Part shown: piece after piece, positions 8,411-17,150 of the stretch
Layout: each line of letters opens with the position of its first letter
Position numbering within the stretch: position 1 is the first letter of the stretch
Assembly: GCA_023417315.1 (NCBI GenBank)
Contig: JAEZFW010000055.1
Location: 204,929 to 268,928 of the forward strand
Reading direction: 5' to 3'
Length of the DNA: 64,000 nt
From: Pseudomonadota bacterium
GTDB taxonomy: Bacteria; Pseudomonadota; Gammaproteobacteria; Steroidobacterales; Steroidobacteraceae
Translations under genes and position numbers: made by a program
The notes under the pieces: generated by a model
Databases searched by the model: none
Told to the model about the DNA's origin: nothing
The model's input: only the letters and a program-made list of their open reading frames with translations

Positions 8411-9091
8411 CTATAGCTCGGACCAGCGGCGCAGCAGGTTGTGATAGACGCCTGTGAGTTGCACGACCGAGGGGTCGTCAGGCTGTTTGGTGCTCAAGCG
8501 CTGAATGGCAGTATCGAGATCGAAGAGAAGCGCGCGTGCGCCGTCATCGCGGACCATGCTCTGGATCCAGAAGAAGGAAGCGATGCGTGCGCCGCGCGTG
8601 ATCGGCTCGACTCTGTGCAGACTCGACGCCGGATAGACGACCAGGTGACCGGCGGGCAGCTTCACCCGCTGGTGACCATACGTGTCCTCTATGGAAAGCT
8701 CGCCACCGTCGTACTCGTCGGGATGCGACAAGAAGAGCGTGACGGATAGGTCGGTGCGAATCCGGAACGCGCTGCCTCGAAACTGGCGCACCGCGTTGTC
8801 CACGTGCACGCCGAACGACTGGCCTTCTCGATAGCAGTTGAAAAGAGGAGGGAAGATCTTCGCGGGCAGTGCGGCTGATAGGAACAACGGATTGCGCTCG
8901 AGCGCGCCAAGCACGAGCGTGCCCAGCTCGCGCGCGACGGGCGAATCCTCCGGTAGCTGCAAATTATTCTTTGCGCGCGCGGACTGATGGCCGGCGGTCA
9001 TCCGACCATCTGCCCAAGGAGCGTCATCGAGCGCCTTGCGACAGGCACTCACCTGCTCTGCGGAGAGAACATCCGGAACGTGCAACAACAT
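8411..9091 (-). CDS. piuC: PKHD-type Fe(II)/2-oxoglutarate dioxygenase (PiuC/YbiX)
   Basis: A cytoplasmic non-haem iron hydroxylase of the PiuC/YbiX family, typically encoded beside Fiu/PiuA-type siderophore receptors and iron-regulated. The metal triad shows as HVD in SFGVHVDNAV and the distal His in ASSLHRVEP; the Arg in TRGARIASFFW would bind 2-oxoglutarate. The 226 residues are the family norm. The gene begins nine bases after the TonB receptor stop. Its substrate is unknown in general; processing of siderophore or receptor has been proposed. Confidence 0.92.
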   Translation of the reverse strand: MLLHVPDVLSAEQVSACRKALDDAPWADGRMTAGHQSARAKNNLQLPEDSPVARELGTLVLGALERNPLFLSAALPAKIFPPLFNCYREGQSFGVHVDNAVRQFRGSAFRIRTDLSVTLFLSHPDEYDGGELSIEDTYGHQRVKLPAGHLVVYPASSLHRVEPITRGARIASFFWIQSMVRDDGARALLFDLDTAIQRLSTKQPDDPSVVQLTGVYHNLLRRWSEL

Positions 9092-9099
9092 GCGATCAG

Positions 9100-11277
9100 T
9101 TAGAACCGAATGTCCGCTGTGATAGAGGCTGTTCGGCCGGGACCCGGAACGTAGTGGCCGCCGCCGATGCGATCGACATAAAACTCATCGGTTAGATTCG
9201 TCACGTTCACTCGCAGCGTGATCGACTGCGTGAGCGGATACGAGGCCATCGCATCGACGAGCCAATAGCTCGACAGGATGTTGTTCACCGCGCCGGTTGC
9301 CGTAGCCGTACGCGAGCGCACGACTTCATCGATGTACTGAGCGCCCGCGCCAACGATGAGATTCAGCGGCAGCGTGTAAGTGGTCCACAAGCTGATCGAA
9401 TGCTCGGGTGTCTGCAGCAAGACCGCATCCACTTCGATGGGATTCGCGCTGCTCTCGATCTGCGAATCGAGATAAGCATACCCGCCGAATGCGGACCAGC
9501 GCTCTGTGAGGTTGCCTGCAATGCCGAGCTCCACGCCATCGATGCGCTGCTCGCCGGAGAGCACGTACGGATCGGTATTGTTGAGACGCGTACGGACGTT
9601 CGTCTTCTCCGTGCGGAAGACCGCGGCACTCAACGAGAGCGCCGAGTCGAGCAGGTTCCATTTGGTTCCGAGCTCGTAGTGGCGGCTCTTCTCGGGATCG
9701 AGCGCGACGTTATTCGCTCCGGTGGGAGATGCGCTCAAGCCTGCGCCGACCGCGCCCGCATCGACGGTGGGATCTTTCGCGGAGCTGTAGCTGAGATAGA
9801 TGCTTGCCTCTTCGCGAGGCTTGAAGACGAGACCAGTGTTCCAGCTCAAGAGGCCTTCGCTCTTGTCGAGATGGGTCACTGCGCCGGTGGTCAAGCTTCG
9901 CTGCTCGAAATCGGCTTCGACTCCATCCCAGCGCAGGCCTCCTGTGACTTCCCAGCGCTCGCTGAGCCTCACCGTGTCGAATGCATACACCGCGATCGTG
10001 TCGAGCTTCGTCTCGCTTGGATCGCCCGTGATTCCCGGCATCGGTCCGAAGGGGCGATCGTTTGGATTCGGATTGCGAAGATCGAACCCGGGTTGATTCG
10101 TGGCTTGAGCGCTATTGCGGTTATTCGTCTCCTCGGTCGCGAGCTCGACGCCGGTGACGAGATCGTGCTGGAGCGCGCCCGTGCTGAAATGAAGGACGAG
10201 ATTCGTCTGATTCGTCAGGTTCTCATTCGCCATCTGGCGGCGCTGCAACTGACGACCCGGCTGACGTGGCGCCGTGATCGCCGAATTGCGCTCGTTGTCG
10301 AGCCAGCGCGTGATGTTCTCGAGGCGCATGTTGCCGTTGAAGTCGTGCTCGAACTTCACGGTGGCGATGTGCGTGGTCAGGTCCTCGAAGTCGTAGTTGC
10401 GCAGGCCGTAGAAATTGCTCTGGTCGACCGGTGGGTTCGCATTGTATGCGCCCGTGGGATAGGTGATACCGCCCTGTGTGATCGCAACCCAAGGCAAACC
10501 GTAATCGGGTACGTTGTCTTCTTCTTGGTAGAGATAGCTCAGCGTGAGCCGTGAGGCGGCGCCGAGTCCGAGCGTGAAGGAGGGGGCGATACCGAAGCGC
10601 TCGTTTTCGACCACGTCGCGATCGGGTACCTCCGCGTCGTGATAGAGGAGGTTCAAACGCAACGCCATGTCATCGCTGAAAGCTTGATTGATGTCGGCCG
10701 TTGCTCGCCGATAGCCGTCGGCCCCCAGACCAAGCGTGCCGCCATTCGAATTCTGCAGGTAGGGTGTCTTGCTGATTTGATTGATGGCGCCGCTACTCGA
10801 GCTGCGCCCGCCGATCGTGCCCGTCGGACCCTTCGCGACTTCGACGCTGTCGAGATTGAATGCATCGCGCGTGTACGAGCCTGCATCGCGGATGCCATCG
10901 ACGAACACACTGTTGCGCGAGGTGAATCCGCGCATGGTGAAGTTTTGATCGCCGGGCAACCCACCGCCGCCTTCGCCAGCCTGGAACGTGATGCCGGGCG
11001 TGTTACGCAGCACATCGCGCAGCGTCGTTGCGTTCCGCTGCGAGATGATCTCAGGCGGAATGACGACGACAGTTTGCGGCGTGTCGACGAGCGGTTGCGT
11101 GTACTTGGCGGAGCTCGAGTCTTCGCGCCGATAGGTGTCAACCTCGGCGCCCACAGTCACTTTCTTCATGACTTGCGGTTGCTCTTCAGCCGCCTGAGCG
11201 ACGGAAGCGAGTGTGGCACCGATTGCTGTCGCGAGAACGCTGCGATTTGCCAGCGATCGGCCGGGCCTGTGAAGCAT
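9100..11277 (-). CDS. TonB-dependent siderophore receptor (Fiu/PiuA-like)
   Basis: An outer-membrane active transporter for ferric siderophores, probably catecholates. The start at 11277 is chosen because AAGAAAGGAG lies just upstream and it begins a proper signal peptide (ending VAQAAEE); the frame stays open 42 codons further but that part is not signal-like. Next come a plug domain with QPLVDTPQTVVVIP, a FVDGIRDAGSYTRD segment and a 22-strand barrel ending TASITADIRF with terminal Phe. Length is 725. It is the first gene of a six-gene operon (receptor, piuC, PepSY, DUF2271, DUF4198, apbE), and a Fur box lies 55-73 bases upstream. Ligand identity is not visible. Confidence 0.93.
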   Translation of the reverse strand: MLHRPGRSLANRSVLATAIGATLASVAQAAEEQPQVMKKVTVGAEVDTYRREDSSSAKYTQPLVDTPQTVVVIPPEIISQRNATTLRDVLRNTPGITFQAGEGGGGLPGDQNFTMRGFTSRNSVFVDGIRDAGSYTRDAFNLDSVEVAKGPTGTIGGRSSSSGAINQISKTPYLQNSNGGTLGLGADGYRRATADINQAFSDDMALRLNLLYHDAEVPDRDVVENERFGIAPSFTLGLGAASRLTLSYLYQEEDNVPDYGLPWVAITQGGITYPTGAYNANPPVDQSNFYGLRNYDFEDLTTHIATVKFEHDFNGNMRLENITRWLDNERNSAITAPRQPGRQLQRRQMANENLTNQTNLVLHFSTGALQHDLVTGVELATEETNNRNSAQATNQPGFDLRNPNPNDRPFGPMPGITGDPSETKLDTIAVYAFDTVRLSERWEVTGGLRWDGVEADFEQRSLTTGAVTHLDKSEGLLSWNTGLVFKPREEASIYLSYSSAKDPTVDAGAVGAGLSASPTGANNVALDPEKSRHYELGTKWNLLDSALSLSAAVFRTEKTNVRTRLNNTDPYVLSGEQRIDGVELGIAGNLTERWSAFGGYAYLDSQIESSANPIEVDAVLLQTPEHSISLWTTYTLPLNLIVGAGAQYIDEVVRSRTATATGAVNNILSSYWLVDAMASYPLTQSITLRVNVTNLTDEFYVDRIGGGHYVPGPGRTASITADIRF

Positions 11278-11331
11278 GCAGGGCTCCTTTCTTCTTGGCG
11301 TGTTGCCAGTGGATATGAACTCACAGTGAAT

Positions 11332-11350
11332 ACTAGTGAGAATCATTCTT
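11332..11350 (-). promoter_or_regulatory. Fur box upstream of the siderophore receptor operon
   Basis: ACTAGTGAGAATCATTCTT matches the 19-base Fur consensus at 13 positions by hand count, including the whole AATCATT core, and is a near-perfect inverted repeat (GAGAAT/ATTCTT). It lies 55-73 bases upstream of the receptor start, a normal place for iron repression. The divergent gene at 11420 is also within reach. Confidence 0.75.
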
Positions 11351-11419
11351 ATTTGCAACGAGCCCCACCAAGAGCACCCATAGGCAGAGGAGAATGAGCC
11401 CACCAGGTAAGATCGTCAG

Positions 11420-11992
11420 ATGTCTGAGCTGGTGAACGTCGACGAGGAGCTCACGCTTCGCGTACCGCAGTTCTTCTGCTGCAACTGCGGGGATGCGCAG
11501 GAGCTTCGAGCTGTGACGACCGTGCTCGATGCGCGGGATCGAGTGCTACTCCGGGGATTTCATCTGGCGCTCGAGTTGCCTTACTGCCCGCAGTGTGTGA
11601 ACACCGCGATGCGACGGCCAGTGGGAACCATCAAGAAGATCGTCGTTGCGGGAGTGTCTGCTGTATCGCTCGGTCTCGTTGCGATGGTTACGCCACTCGC
11701 CGGCGTGCTGAGCGGATTCGCATTCCTGTTGACGGCTGCTGTCGTGTTTGCGGCAGTGTTTGGCGCGTACGCCTTGCAGAAGCCAAGAGGAAATCAGACG
11801 AGCTATCACCAGCCGGTGCGACTGACGCGAGTGCAAAGGCAACGAAACGGGAAGGTCATCGCCCTGGCACTGTTGTTCTCTCATGAACGCTACGCGAGAA
11901 GCTTCGCAAGCGATAATGCAAGCGCGCTATCGAGTGGAACCGTGCAGGTCCACTGTCCGTCCGCGAAGATCGAGCTCGCGACCCAACGATAA
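11420..11992 (+). CDS. membrane protein with two CxxC pairs
   Basis: A 190-residue protein of unknown function. The N-terminal 60 residues are soluble and contain CCNC (CxxC, about residue 17) and CPQC (about 57), a pattern that usually binds zinc. Two adjacent membrane helices follow (about 75-95 and 98-115), then a charged C-terminal tail (about 120-190) with no motif I know. It is divergent from the siderophore receptor, whose Fur box lies about 70-90 bases upstream of this start, so iron control is possible. No Shine-Dalgarno is obvious. Confidence 0.65.
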   Translation: MSELVNVDEELTLRVPQFFCCNCGDAQELRAVTTVLDARDRVLLRGFHLALELPYCPQCVNTAMRRPVGTIKKIVVAGVSAVSLGLVAMVTPLAGVLSGFAFLLTAAVVFAAVFGAYALQKPRGNQTSYHQPVRLTRVQRQRNGKVIALALLFSHERYARSFASDNASALSSGTVQVHCPSAKIELATQR

Positions 11993-12316
11993 ACTCACAC
12001 GACGACTGCTCGAGTGAGCTCGCTCGAGCGCTCTCGGTTCGCAAGCGAACAGGGTGCAAGCTGGATGCGACGCGTAGCTACCCCTGTATCACCGCGCGGA
12101 TGATGGTGCGAAGCTCGCTCCGTATCACGCTGCGTCGGTTGTTCACTGAAATTCCCGCGGGTAACAGGTCACAGTTCCAAGGTGCGCTCGCTGCACGGTT
12201 CACAGTTTATGTCTTCTCATGTGCCGCATACCCAATTTGGGAAATGCCGCTTCTAGATAGGCCGCTTACTTTCTCGTTCCATTCCGCGCATGCGGTAGAA
12301 CTCAAGGTGGAGAGAA
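11993..12316. other. 324-bp intergenic region
   Basis: No convincing gene. A small hairpin, GCTCGAG (12008-12014) with CTCGAGC (12023-12029), follows the membrane protein gene and could end its transcript, though no T-tract follows. AAGGTGGAGA just before 12317 is the ribosome site of the next gene. A 99-codon open frame here has no Shine-Dalgarno and overlaps the next gene, so I leave it out. Confidence 0.5.
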
Positions 12317-14548
12317 GTGAGCAAGACATTCAGCAGACGCTTAGCGAGCGTCATCATCGCGATTTTGGCAACGGCTCAATTGACGGGCTGCGGCAGTGAC
12401 AATGATTCTCCGAGCAACAGCGCGCCTCCGGGCAATGGCGGTGGCAGTGGAGGAGGTGATCCCGGAGGTGGCTCGGGCGGCGGAACCGGCGGCGGTGACA
12501 CCGGCGGTGGCGGCACGGGTGGGGACGGCGGTACGGGTGGAGAGAACCCACCTGCTGAGATCAGCTCTGGCGTGTTCGTGGATGCGCCTGTTGCTGGCTT
12601 GAGCTATTCGACCAGCTCCGATCTCTCCGGCGTCACGGACCCGGAAGGCCGTTATCAATTCCGTCCGGGTGACACGGTGACTTTTTCCGTCGGCAACCTC
12701 GTTCTCGGCACCGTGCCGGCGCAAGGCATCGTCACACCTGTCACCGTGGCGAGTGCGCTCGCCGCCAACTCGAGCACCGATGCCGAAACAATCGCACTGA
12801 ATGTCGCCGTGTTGCTGCAATCGCTCGATGCGAACGGCAACCCAGACGATGGCATCACGCTTTCGACCGATATCAGGGAGGCGATCGCAGCGAATTCGAT
12901 CGATCTCACCGCGAGCGAGGCGAGCTTCACGTCCGTGCTGTCGACGTTGGTCGCGAACGTGAACACGACTGCGGGCGTGTCGCTTACGCCGGTCGAGCGC
13001 TCGGCTGCGCAAAGCCATCTCGTGGGTCAGGGGCCCGTTGCAGTCGCAGGACACTACGTGCGCGCAGACGAAGATTTCGAGCCGATCACGCAGAAGATCG
13101 TCACGCTCTCCATGTTCCGCAGCGGCCGATACCTGATCGGCGGCCAATACGACTCCGCTGACTGTAACTTGACGAGCGGCACACCCACTCATGCGCTCGC
13201 ATTCAGCGATGCGAACGGCAATGGTGTCGAGCACGGCGCCTACACGTGGAATCCGCTGACGAACGAATTCAGCGTGTCCGCGGTAGGCATCGAAAGCGAC
13301 GGGCTCTGCGGATTCAACGTGCCGATCGTCGGCGCGACGAACAACATCGATACGTTGGAAGTCACGACGCAAGGTCTCATCTTCAAAGATGACGAAGACA
13401 ACGTCGTATATCGATTCGTTCGCATGGAGCAGAACCCCAGCACCTTCGCAGGCTCATGGGTGCAGCTGAGTGGCCTCCTGACCGGCCATCCGTTCGTGTT
13501 CTCGTTCTTCCCGTCGACAGAAGATGGCTTGACGGGCCGGTACCTCATGGTCGATGCGTCCGCACCCGACACCGAATTCGACACGTCGCCGGGTATCGAG
13601 GAGGGATGCTATTCCGTCGATGCGAACGATGCGCTGACTGCCATCCTGGACCCCGCGCAGTGTGCCGATGCGATCGACACGAATGACACGGCGGGTGCTT
13701 CCAATACGGACCCGGGAGAGCTGCGAATGCTCATCGACGAGAACGATCGCCTCGTGATCGCTGACGGTGTGGAAGTAACAGGCTTCGCACGGCTTCCGCT
13801 CCCGATGATTGCGCGCGAAACGCTCACTGGCGCGTGGATTGCGGAGCTCGAACCGGGCGTCGAGTTGGGGGAGCAGGAGAACCTGTTCATGTTGACGATG
13901 TTCGAGGATGGCTCCTACTTGATGGGTGGTCAGCAGAACGATGAAAGCTGTGTTCCTGCCGATTATCCGTACGATGATATGGAAGAGGGCGGCAACGGCG
14001 TGGAGTACGGCACGTATTCGCTCGCGGCAGGCGCCCTCACTCCAAGCAACGTGACGGTCGATGGCAATGGCGAATGCGGCCTGTTCGATGCGCGCAAAGA
14101 GTTCACTCAACGGTATGTGTTCGTTCCGAATGCTGCCGGAGATGCGTTGGTCATGTGGTCCAACGACGACGACTCATACGCCGGTCTGGTCTGGAAGCGC
14201 GTTCCTTCGATCGCCAACACGATCTATGGCGCGTGGAAGTGGGAGGATCTCGACGAGGGCGATGTGGCGGTGAGCGCCTACTTGCCGGGCGATGTAATGT
14301 TCGAAACGGCCGTGCTTCAGGAAGAGGGCACCGGGATTCGCCGCGAAAGCTTCGATTTCTCGCAGGCGCCGCTGATGCGCTCGCAAGCCGCTGGTTACGA
14401 GCACTGCGTCGACACGCAGAGCGAAGTGAGCGAGTGCTTAGGGGATCCTGAAGAACTGATCGAGGATACCTATGTCGTCGAGGGTGACACCGTTGGCGAT
14501 GAGTTTGGTGTAGCGCTGACGCGCATCACACCTCCGCAGACGCCGTAA
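12317..14548 (+). CDS. large Gly-rich-linker lipoprotein with internal repeats
   Basis: A 743-residue lipoprotein. The signal ends in lipobox LTGC with Cys25, then a Gly-rich linker (about 38-76), then a carboxypeptidase-regulatory-like domain (GVTDPEGRYQFRPGDTVTF, about 85-150). The C-terminal two thirds contain repeated units: LSMFRSGRYLIGGQYD...NGVEHGAY (about 264-309) and LTMFEDGSYLMGGQQN...NGVEYGTY (about 526-567), with a more diverged copy near 393-432. The GTG start has AAGGTGGAGA upstream. It ends at a strong terminator. Probably a surface-exposed or outer-membrane lipoprotein; its function is unknown. Confidence 0.85.
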   Translation: MSKTFSRRLASVIIAILATAQLTGCGSDNDSPSNSAPPGNGGGSGGGDPGGGSGGGTGGGDTGGGGTGGDGGTGGENPPAEISSGVFVDAPVAGLSYSTSSDLSGVTDPEGRYQFRPGDTVTFSVGNLVLGTVPAQGIVTPVTVASALAANSSTDAETIALNVAVLLQSLDANGNPDDGITLSTDIREAIAANSIDLTASEASFTSVLSTLVANVNTTAGVSLTPVERSAAQSHLVGQGPVAVAGHYVRADEDFEPITQKIVTLSMFRSGRYLIGGQYDSADCNLTSGTPTHALAFSDANGNGVEHGAYTWNPLTNEFSVSAVGIESDGLCGFNVPIVGATNNIDTLEVTTQGLIFKDDEDNVVYRFVRMEQNPSTFAGSWVQLSGLLTGHPFVFSFFPSTEDGLTGRYLMVDASAPDTEFDTSPGIEEGCYSVDANDALTAILDPAQCADAIDTNDTAGASNTDPGELRMLIDENDRLVIADGVEVTGFARLPLPMIARETLTGAWIAELEPGVELGEQENLFMLTMFEDGSYLMGGQQNDESCVPADYPYDDMEEGGNGVEYGTYSLAAGALTPSNVTVDGNGECGLFDARKEFTQRYVFVPNAAGDALVMWSNDDDSYAGLVWKRVPSIANTIYGAWKWEDLDEGDVAVSAYLPGDVMFETAVLQEEGTGIRRESFDFSQAPLMRSQAAGYEHCVDTQSEVSECLGDPEELIEDTYVVEGDTVGDEFGVALTRITPPQTP

Positions 14549-14577
14549 GCCTCGCTCGAGCGCAGAAGGTGAAGACA

Positions 14578-14610
14578 AGGGCCGGGAATTTTCCCGGCCC
14601 TCTTTTCTTT
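14578..14610 (+). terminator. rho-independent terminator
   Basis: AGGGCCGGGAA (14578-14588) pairs perfectly with TTCCCGGCCCT (14591-14601) around a tiny TT loop, followed by CTTTTCTTT. It lies 30 bases after the lipoprotein stop. Confidence 0.9.
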
Positions 14611-14697
14611 AGGTGACCGTGCAATTGCATTCGGGATGAAGAGGCAATCATCTCGTGGATGCGCGAAGGCGCCGAGATCAGAATGATTCCGGCAAGA

Positions 14698-16005
14698 TCA
14701 ACTCGGCCTTCGGCCTCCGGCATAGCGGATCCGCCAGATGCGTCCCTCCAACGAATCCATCACGTAAAGCAGTCCTCGCCGATCGACGGCGAGACCTAAC
14801 GGTCGGAAGGCAGCGTTCGCCGGATGATTATCCTCGAGCGGCCCATGCGCGAAGTTATCGGCGAAGATGCGCCAGGGACCTGACACTTTGTCTTTCTTGA
14901 ACGGCACGAACGTGACGTTGTAGCCGCTCTGCGGAAGCGGTGCACGATTCCAGCTGCCGTGGAACGCGATAAAAGCTCCGTTACGGTAATACGCGGGGTA
15001 AGCGCTGCCTTCGTAGAACAATAAGGCTCCAGGCGCCCAGTGCGCAGGGAACGCGACGATCGGATCTTGATACTTTCCATGCGGCGCTGGCGTGGTGCCG
15101 TTTCCACCATATTCGGGGGAGATCATCCGTTCGCCGCGCCGCGCATCAAAGTAAGTGTAAGGCCAACCGAGATCTGCGCCTTTGCGCACGAGGTGCATCT
15201 CCTCGGCGACGGTTTCCGCGTTGTCGTACTCGCTGTAGAACTGCGGCCACAGTGTATCGAGCTGGTCGCGCCCATGAATCACGACGAACAGCGCGCTCGC
15301 GTTACGGCTCCAATCGATGGCCACTGCATTGCGCACTCCAGTCGCAAAATGCTCTCCATCACTCGGCTTCTGACCTGTGCGCATCGCATCGAACACCCAG
15401 ATGCCCGCAGAATCCGGCATCATCGGGCAGGGCTCTTGGCCTTTTGACTGCGGTTCTCGATCTTCCTCCTGGCACGAATTGGAAGGAGCACCCACATTCA
15501 CGTACATGCGACCCTTCTGATCGAATGCGAATGTCTTGTCGGCGTGCTGGCTGTGCGGCTCGAAGCCATCGACGATCGTTTCGCGTGGGCTGCTCGGTAC
15601 GAGCTCGTTGCCGCGAAAGCGGTATCGATACACGCCGACATGGTCCGAGACATAAAGCATACCTCGGTACAAGCGAATTCCCGTGCCGAGGATATCCGTG
15701 AAGGTCTCGACTTGATCGATGCGGCCGTCTCTATTCCTATCGCGCAGCGCGAGGATCCCGCGAACGGAGCTCGGATCGTACTCGGAGAATGGCCGAAGTT
15801 GCGTCGTGACATAGATGTCGCCGTTCGCACGCACCGCTAAGTGTCTCGCGGGTCCGCCGCCCTCGTAGACGACCTCTGCATAGAATCCGTAGGGAAGCAC
15901 GAGTCCATCGGTGCTTTCGGAAGAGGCACTTGCGAAAACGAGGCACAGCAGCGTTGCGAACCAGCGGCGATGGCCGAGCACTTCCAGTTCCTTGTAAAAC
16001 TGCAA
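14698..16005 (-). CDS. sorbosone-type PQQ-dependent sugar dehydrogenase
   Basis: A secreted six-bladed beta-propeller of the soluble glucose/L-sorbosone dehydrogenase family, which oxidises aldoses or aldehydes in the periplasm with PQQ. It has a signal peptide (about 1-30), then AVRANGDIYVTTQ, ADKTFAFDQKGRMYVNVG, ATGVRNAVAIDW and AFHGSWNRAPLPQSGYNV, ending GLLYVMDSLEGRIWRI, all typical of this family. At 435 residues it is full length. It stands 105 bases after a YghU-like gene on the same strand. The actual sugar cannot be read from sequence. Confidence 0.87.
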   Translation of the reverse strand: MQFYKELEVLGHRRWFATLLCLVFASASSESTDGLVLPYGFYAEVVYEGGGPARHLAVRANGDIYVTTQLRPFSEYDPSSVRGILALRDRNRDGRIDQVETFTDILGTGIRLYRGMLYVSDHVGVYRYRFRGNELVPSSPRETIVDGFEPHSQHADKTFAFDQKGRMYVNVGAPSNSCQEEDREPQSKGQEPCPMMPDSAGIWVFDAMRTGQKPSDGEHFATGVRNAVAIDWSRNASALFVVIHGRDQLDTLWPQFYSEYDNAETVAEEMHLVRKGADLGWPYTYFDARRGERMISPEYGGNGTTPAPHGKYQDPIVAFPAHWAPGALLFYEGSAYPAYYRNGAFIAFHGSWNRAPLPQSGYNVTFVPFKKDKVSGPWRIFADNFAHGPLEDNHPANAAFRPLGLAVDRRGLLYVMDSLEGRIWRIRYAGGRRPS

Positions 16006-16110
16006 TACGCTTGCGGGCGGCTAAGGTTCCGCGCAGCGCCCTGCCGATGGTGTGAAAGAAAAAGATCAGCCCGCCGCACCGCGTGCCCGGCAGAGAAGCG
16101 GAAAGCTCGA

Positions 16111-16980
16111 CTAGGCGCGTTTTTTCTGCGCGTGCTGCTCGAAATCGCGAGCGTCGTGCCGCTCGAGCAAGCGGGCTGATGGATCGCCCGTCGTGCGATT
16201 GACCATGCGTCCTCGTTGGACAGCGGGTCGTCGTGCGATCGTATCCGCCCAGCGCTGCACGTGCGTGTACTCGTGCACGCTCAAGAACGTGGCGGCATCA
16301 TCGTAAAGCTCGCCGCGTACGAGCGCGCCGTACCAAGGCCACGCGGCGATGTCGGCGATCGTATAGTTGCTGCTCGCGAGGTACTCGCTTTCCGCGAGTC
16401 TGCGATCGAGCACGTGCAACTGACGTTTCGCCTCCATCGCGTAGCGATCGATGGCGTATTCGAACTTGGCGGGCGCATAGACATAGAAGTGCCCAAAGCC
16501 GCCTCCGAGGAAAGGAGCGGCGCCGACTTGCATGAAGAGCCACGACAGACATTCAGCACGCTCTGCGCCGCTCTCAGGCAGGAAGGCGCCGAACTTCTCG
16601 GCGAGGTACAACAGAATCGCGCCGGACTCGAAGATGCGAATGGGCGTAGGTTCGCTGCGATCGACCATTGCGGGAATCTTCGAGTTCGGATTGATCGCCA
16701 CGAATCCCGTGCTGAACTGTTCGCCTTCGCCGATCCGGATCAACCACGCGTCGTATTCCGCGCCGCTGTGTCCGAGCTCGAGCAGCTCTTCCAACATCAC
16801 CGTCGCTTTGATCCCGTTCGGGGTGCCTTGCGAATACAGTTGCACGGGATGCCGGCCGATCGGCAGCTCTTTCTCGTGCGTCGGGCCGGCGATGGGCCGA
16901 TTGATATTCGCGAATCTACCGCCGCTTTCCTTAGTCCACTTCCATACGCTTGGGGGTACGTAATCCGAACGCTCTGTCAT
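16111..16980 (-). CDS. yghU: YghU-like glutathione-dependent disulfide-bond oxidoreductase
   Basis: A cytoplasmic enzyme of the Nu-class glutathione transferase group (YghU/YfcG), which reduces disulfides or peroxides using two bound glutathiones. The thioredoxin-like domain has LYSQGTPNGIKATVMLEEL, NPNSKIPAMVDR (cis-Pro) and FESGAILLYLAEKFG (Glu-Ser binding glutathione). The helical C-terminal domain has YTIADIAAWPWYG. The extended N terminus (INRPIAGPTHEKELP) separates YghU from YfcG. Length 289 is the norm. It is probably monocistronic. Confidence 0.9.
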   Translation of the reverse strand: MTERSDYVPPSVWKWTKESGGRFANINRPIAGPTHEKELPIGRHPVQLYSQGTPNGIKATVMLEELLELGHSGAEYDAWLIRIGEGEQFSTGFVAINPNSKIPAMVDRSEPTPIRIFESGAILLYLAEKFGAFLPESGAERAECLSWLFMQVGAAPFLGGGFGHFYVYAPAKFEYAIDRYAMEAKRQLHVLDRRLAESEYLASSNYTIADIAAWPWYGALVRGELYDDAATFLSVHEYTHVQRWADTIARRPAVQRGRMVNRTTGDPSARLLERHDARDFEQHAQKKRA

Positions 16981-17150
16981 CTCGACCTGCTCTGCTCATT
17001 CATTCTGTGAGAGAGCAACGCCCCGCGCGCCAGATTGATCCCTCTCGTTGCTCTCGCGAGAGATGGAGCCGACGCCGGCTCTTTGCGGAGCCGATACCGA
17101 GTCGATGGAATGCGGCCGCGCGGTCTGTTCACGCCGACGAACGGGCTCGA

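Noticed and set aside
9400..10554. 384-codon open frame opposite the siderophore receptor
   Set aside because: Fully antisense to a clear receptor gene with Arg/Asp-rich shadow composition and no ribosome site; typical of GC-rich coding DNA.
12100..12399. 99-codon frame upstream of the lipoprotein
   Set aside because: No Shine-Dalgarno, no signal, overlaps the lipoprotein start; probably chance.
12341..13372. 343-codon antisense frame over the Gly-rich lipoprotein
   Set aside because: Its length results from the GC-rich repeat of the lipoprotein gene; translation shows Arg/Thr-rich low complexity.
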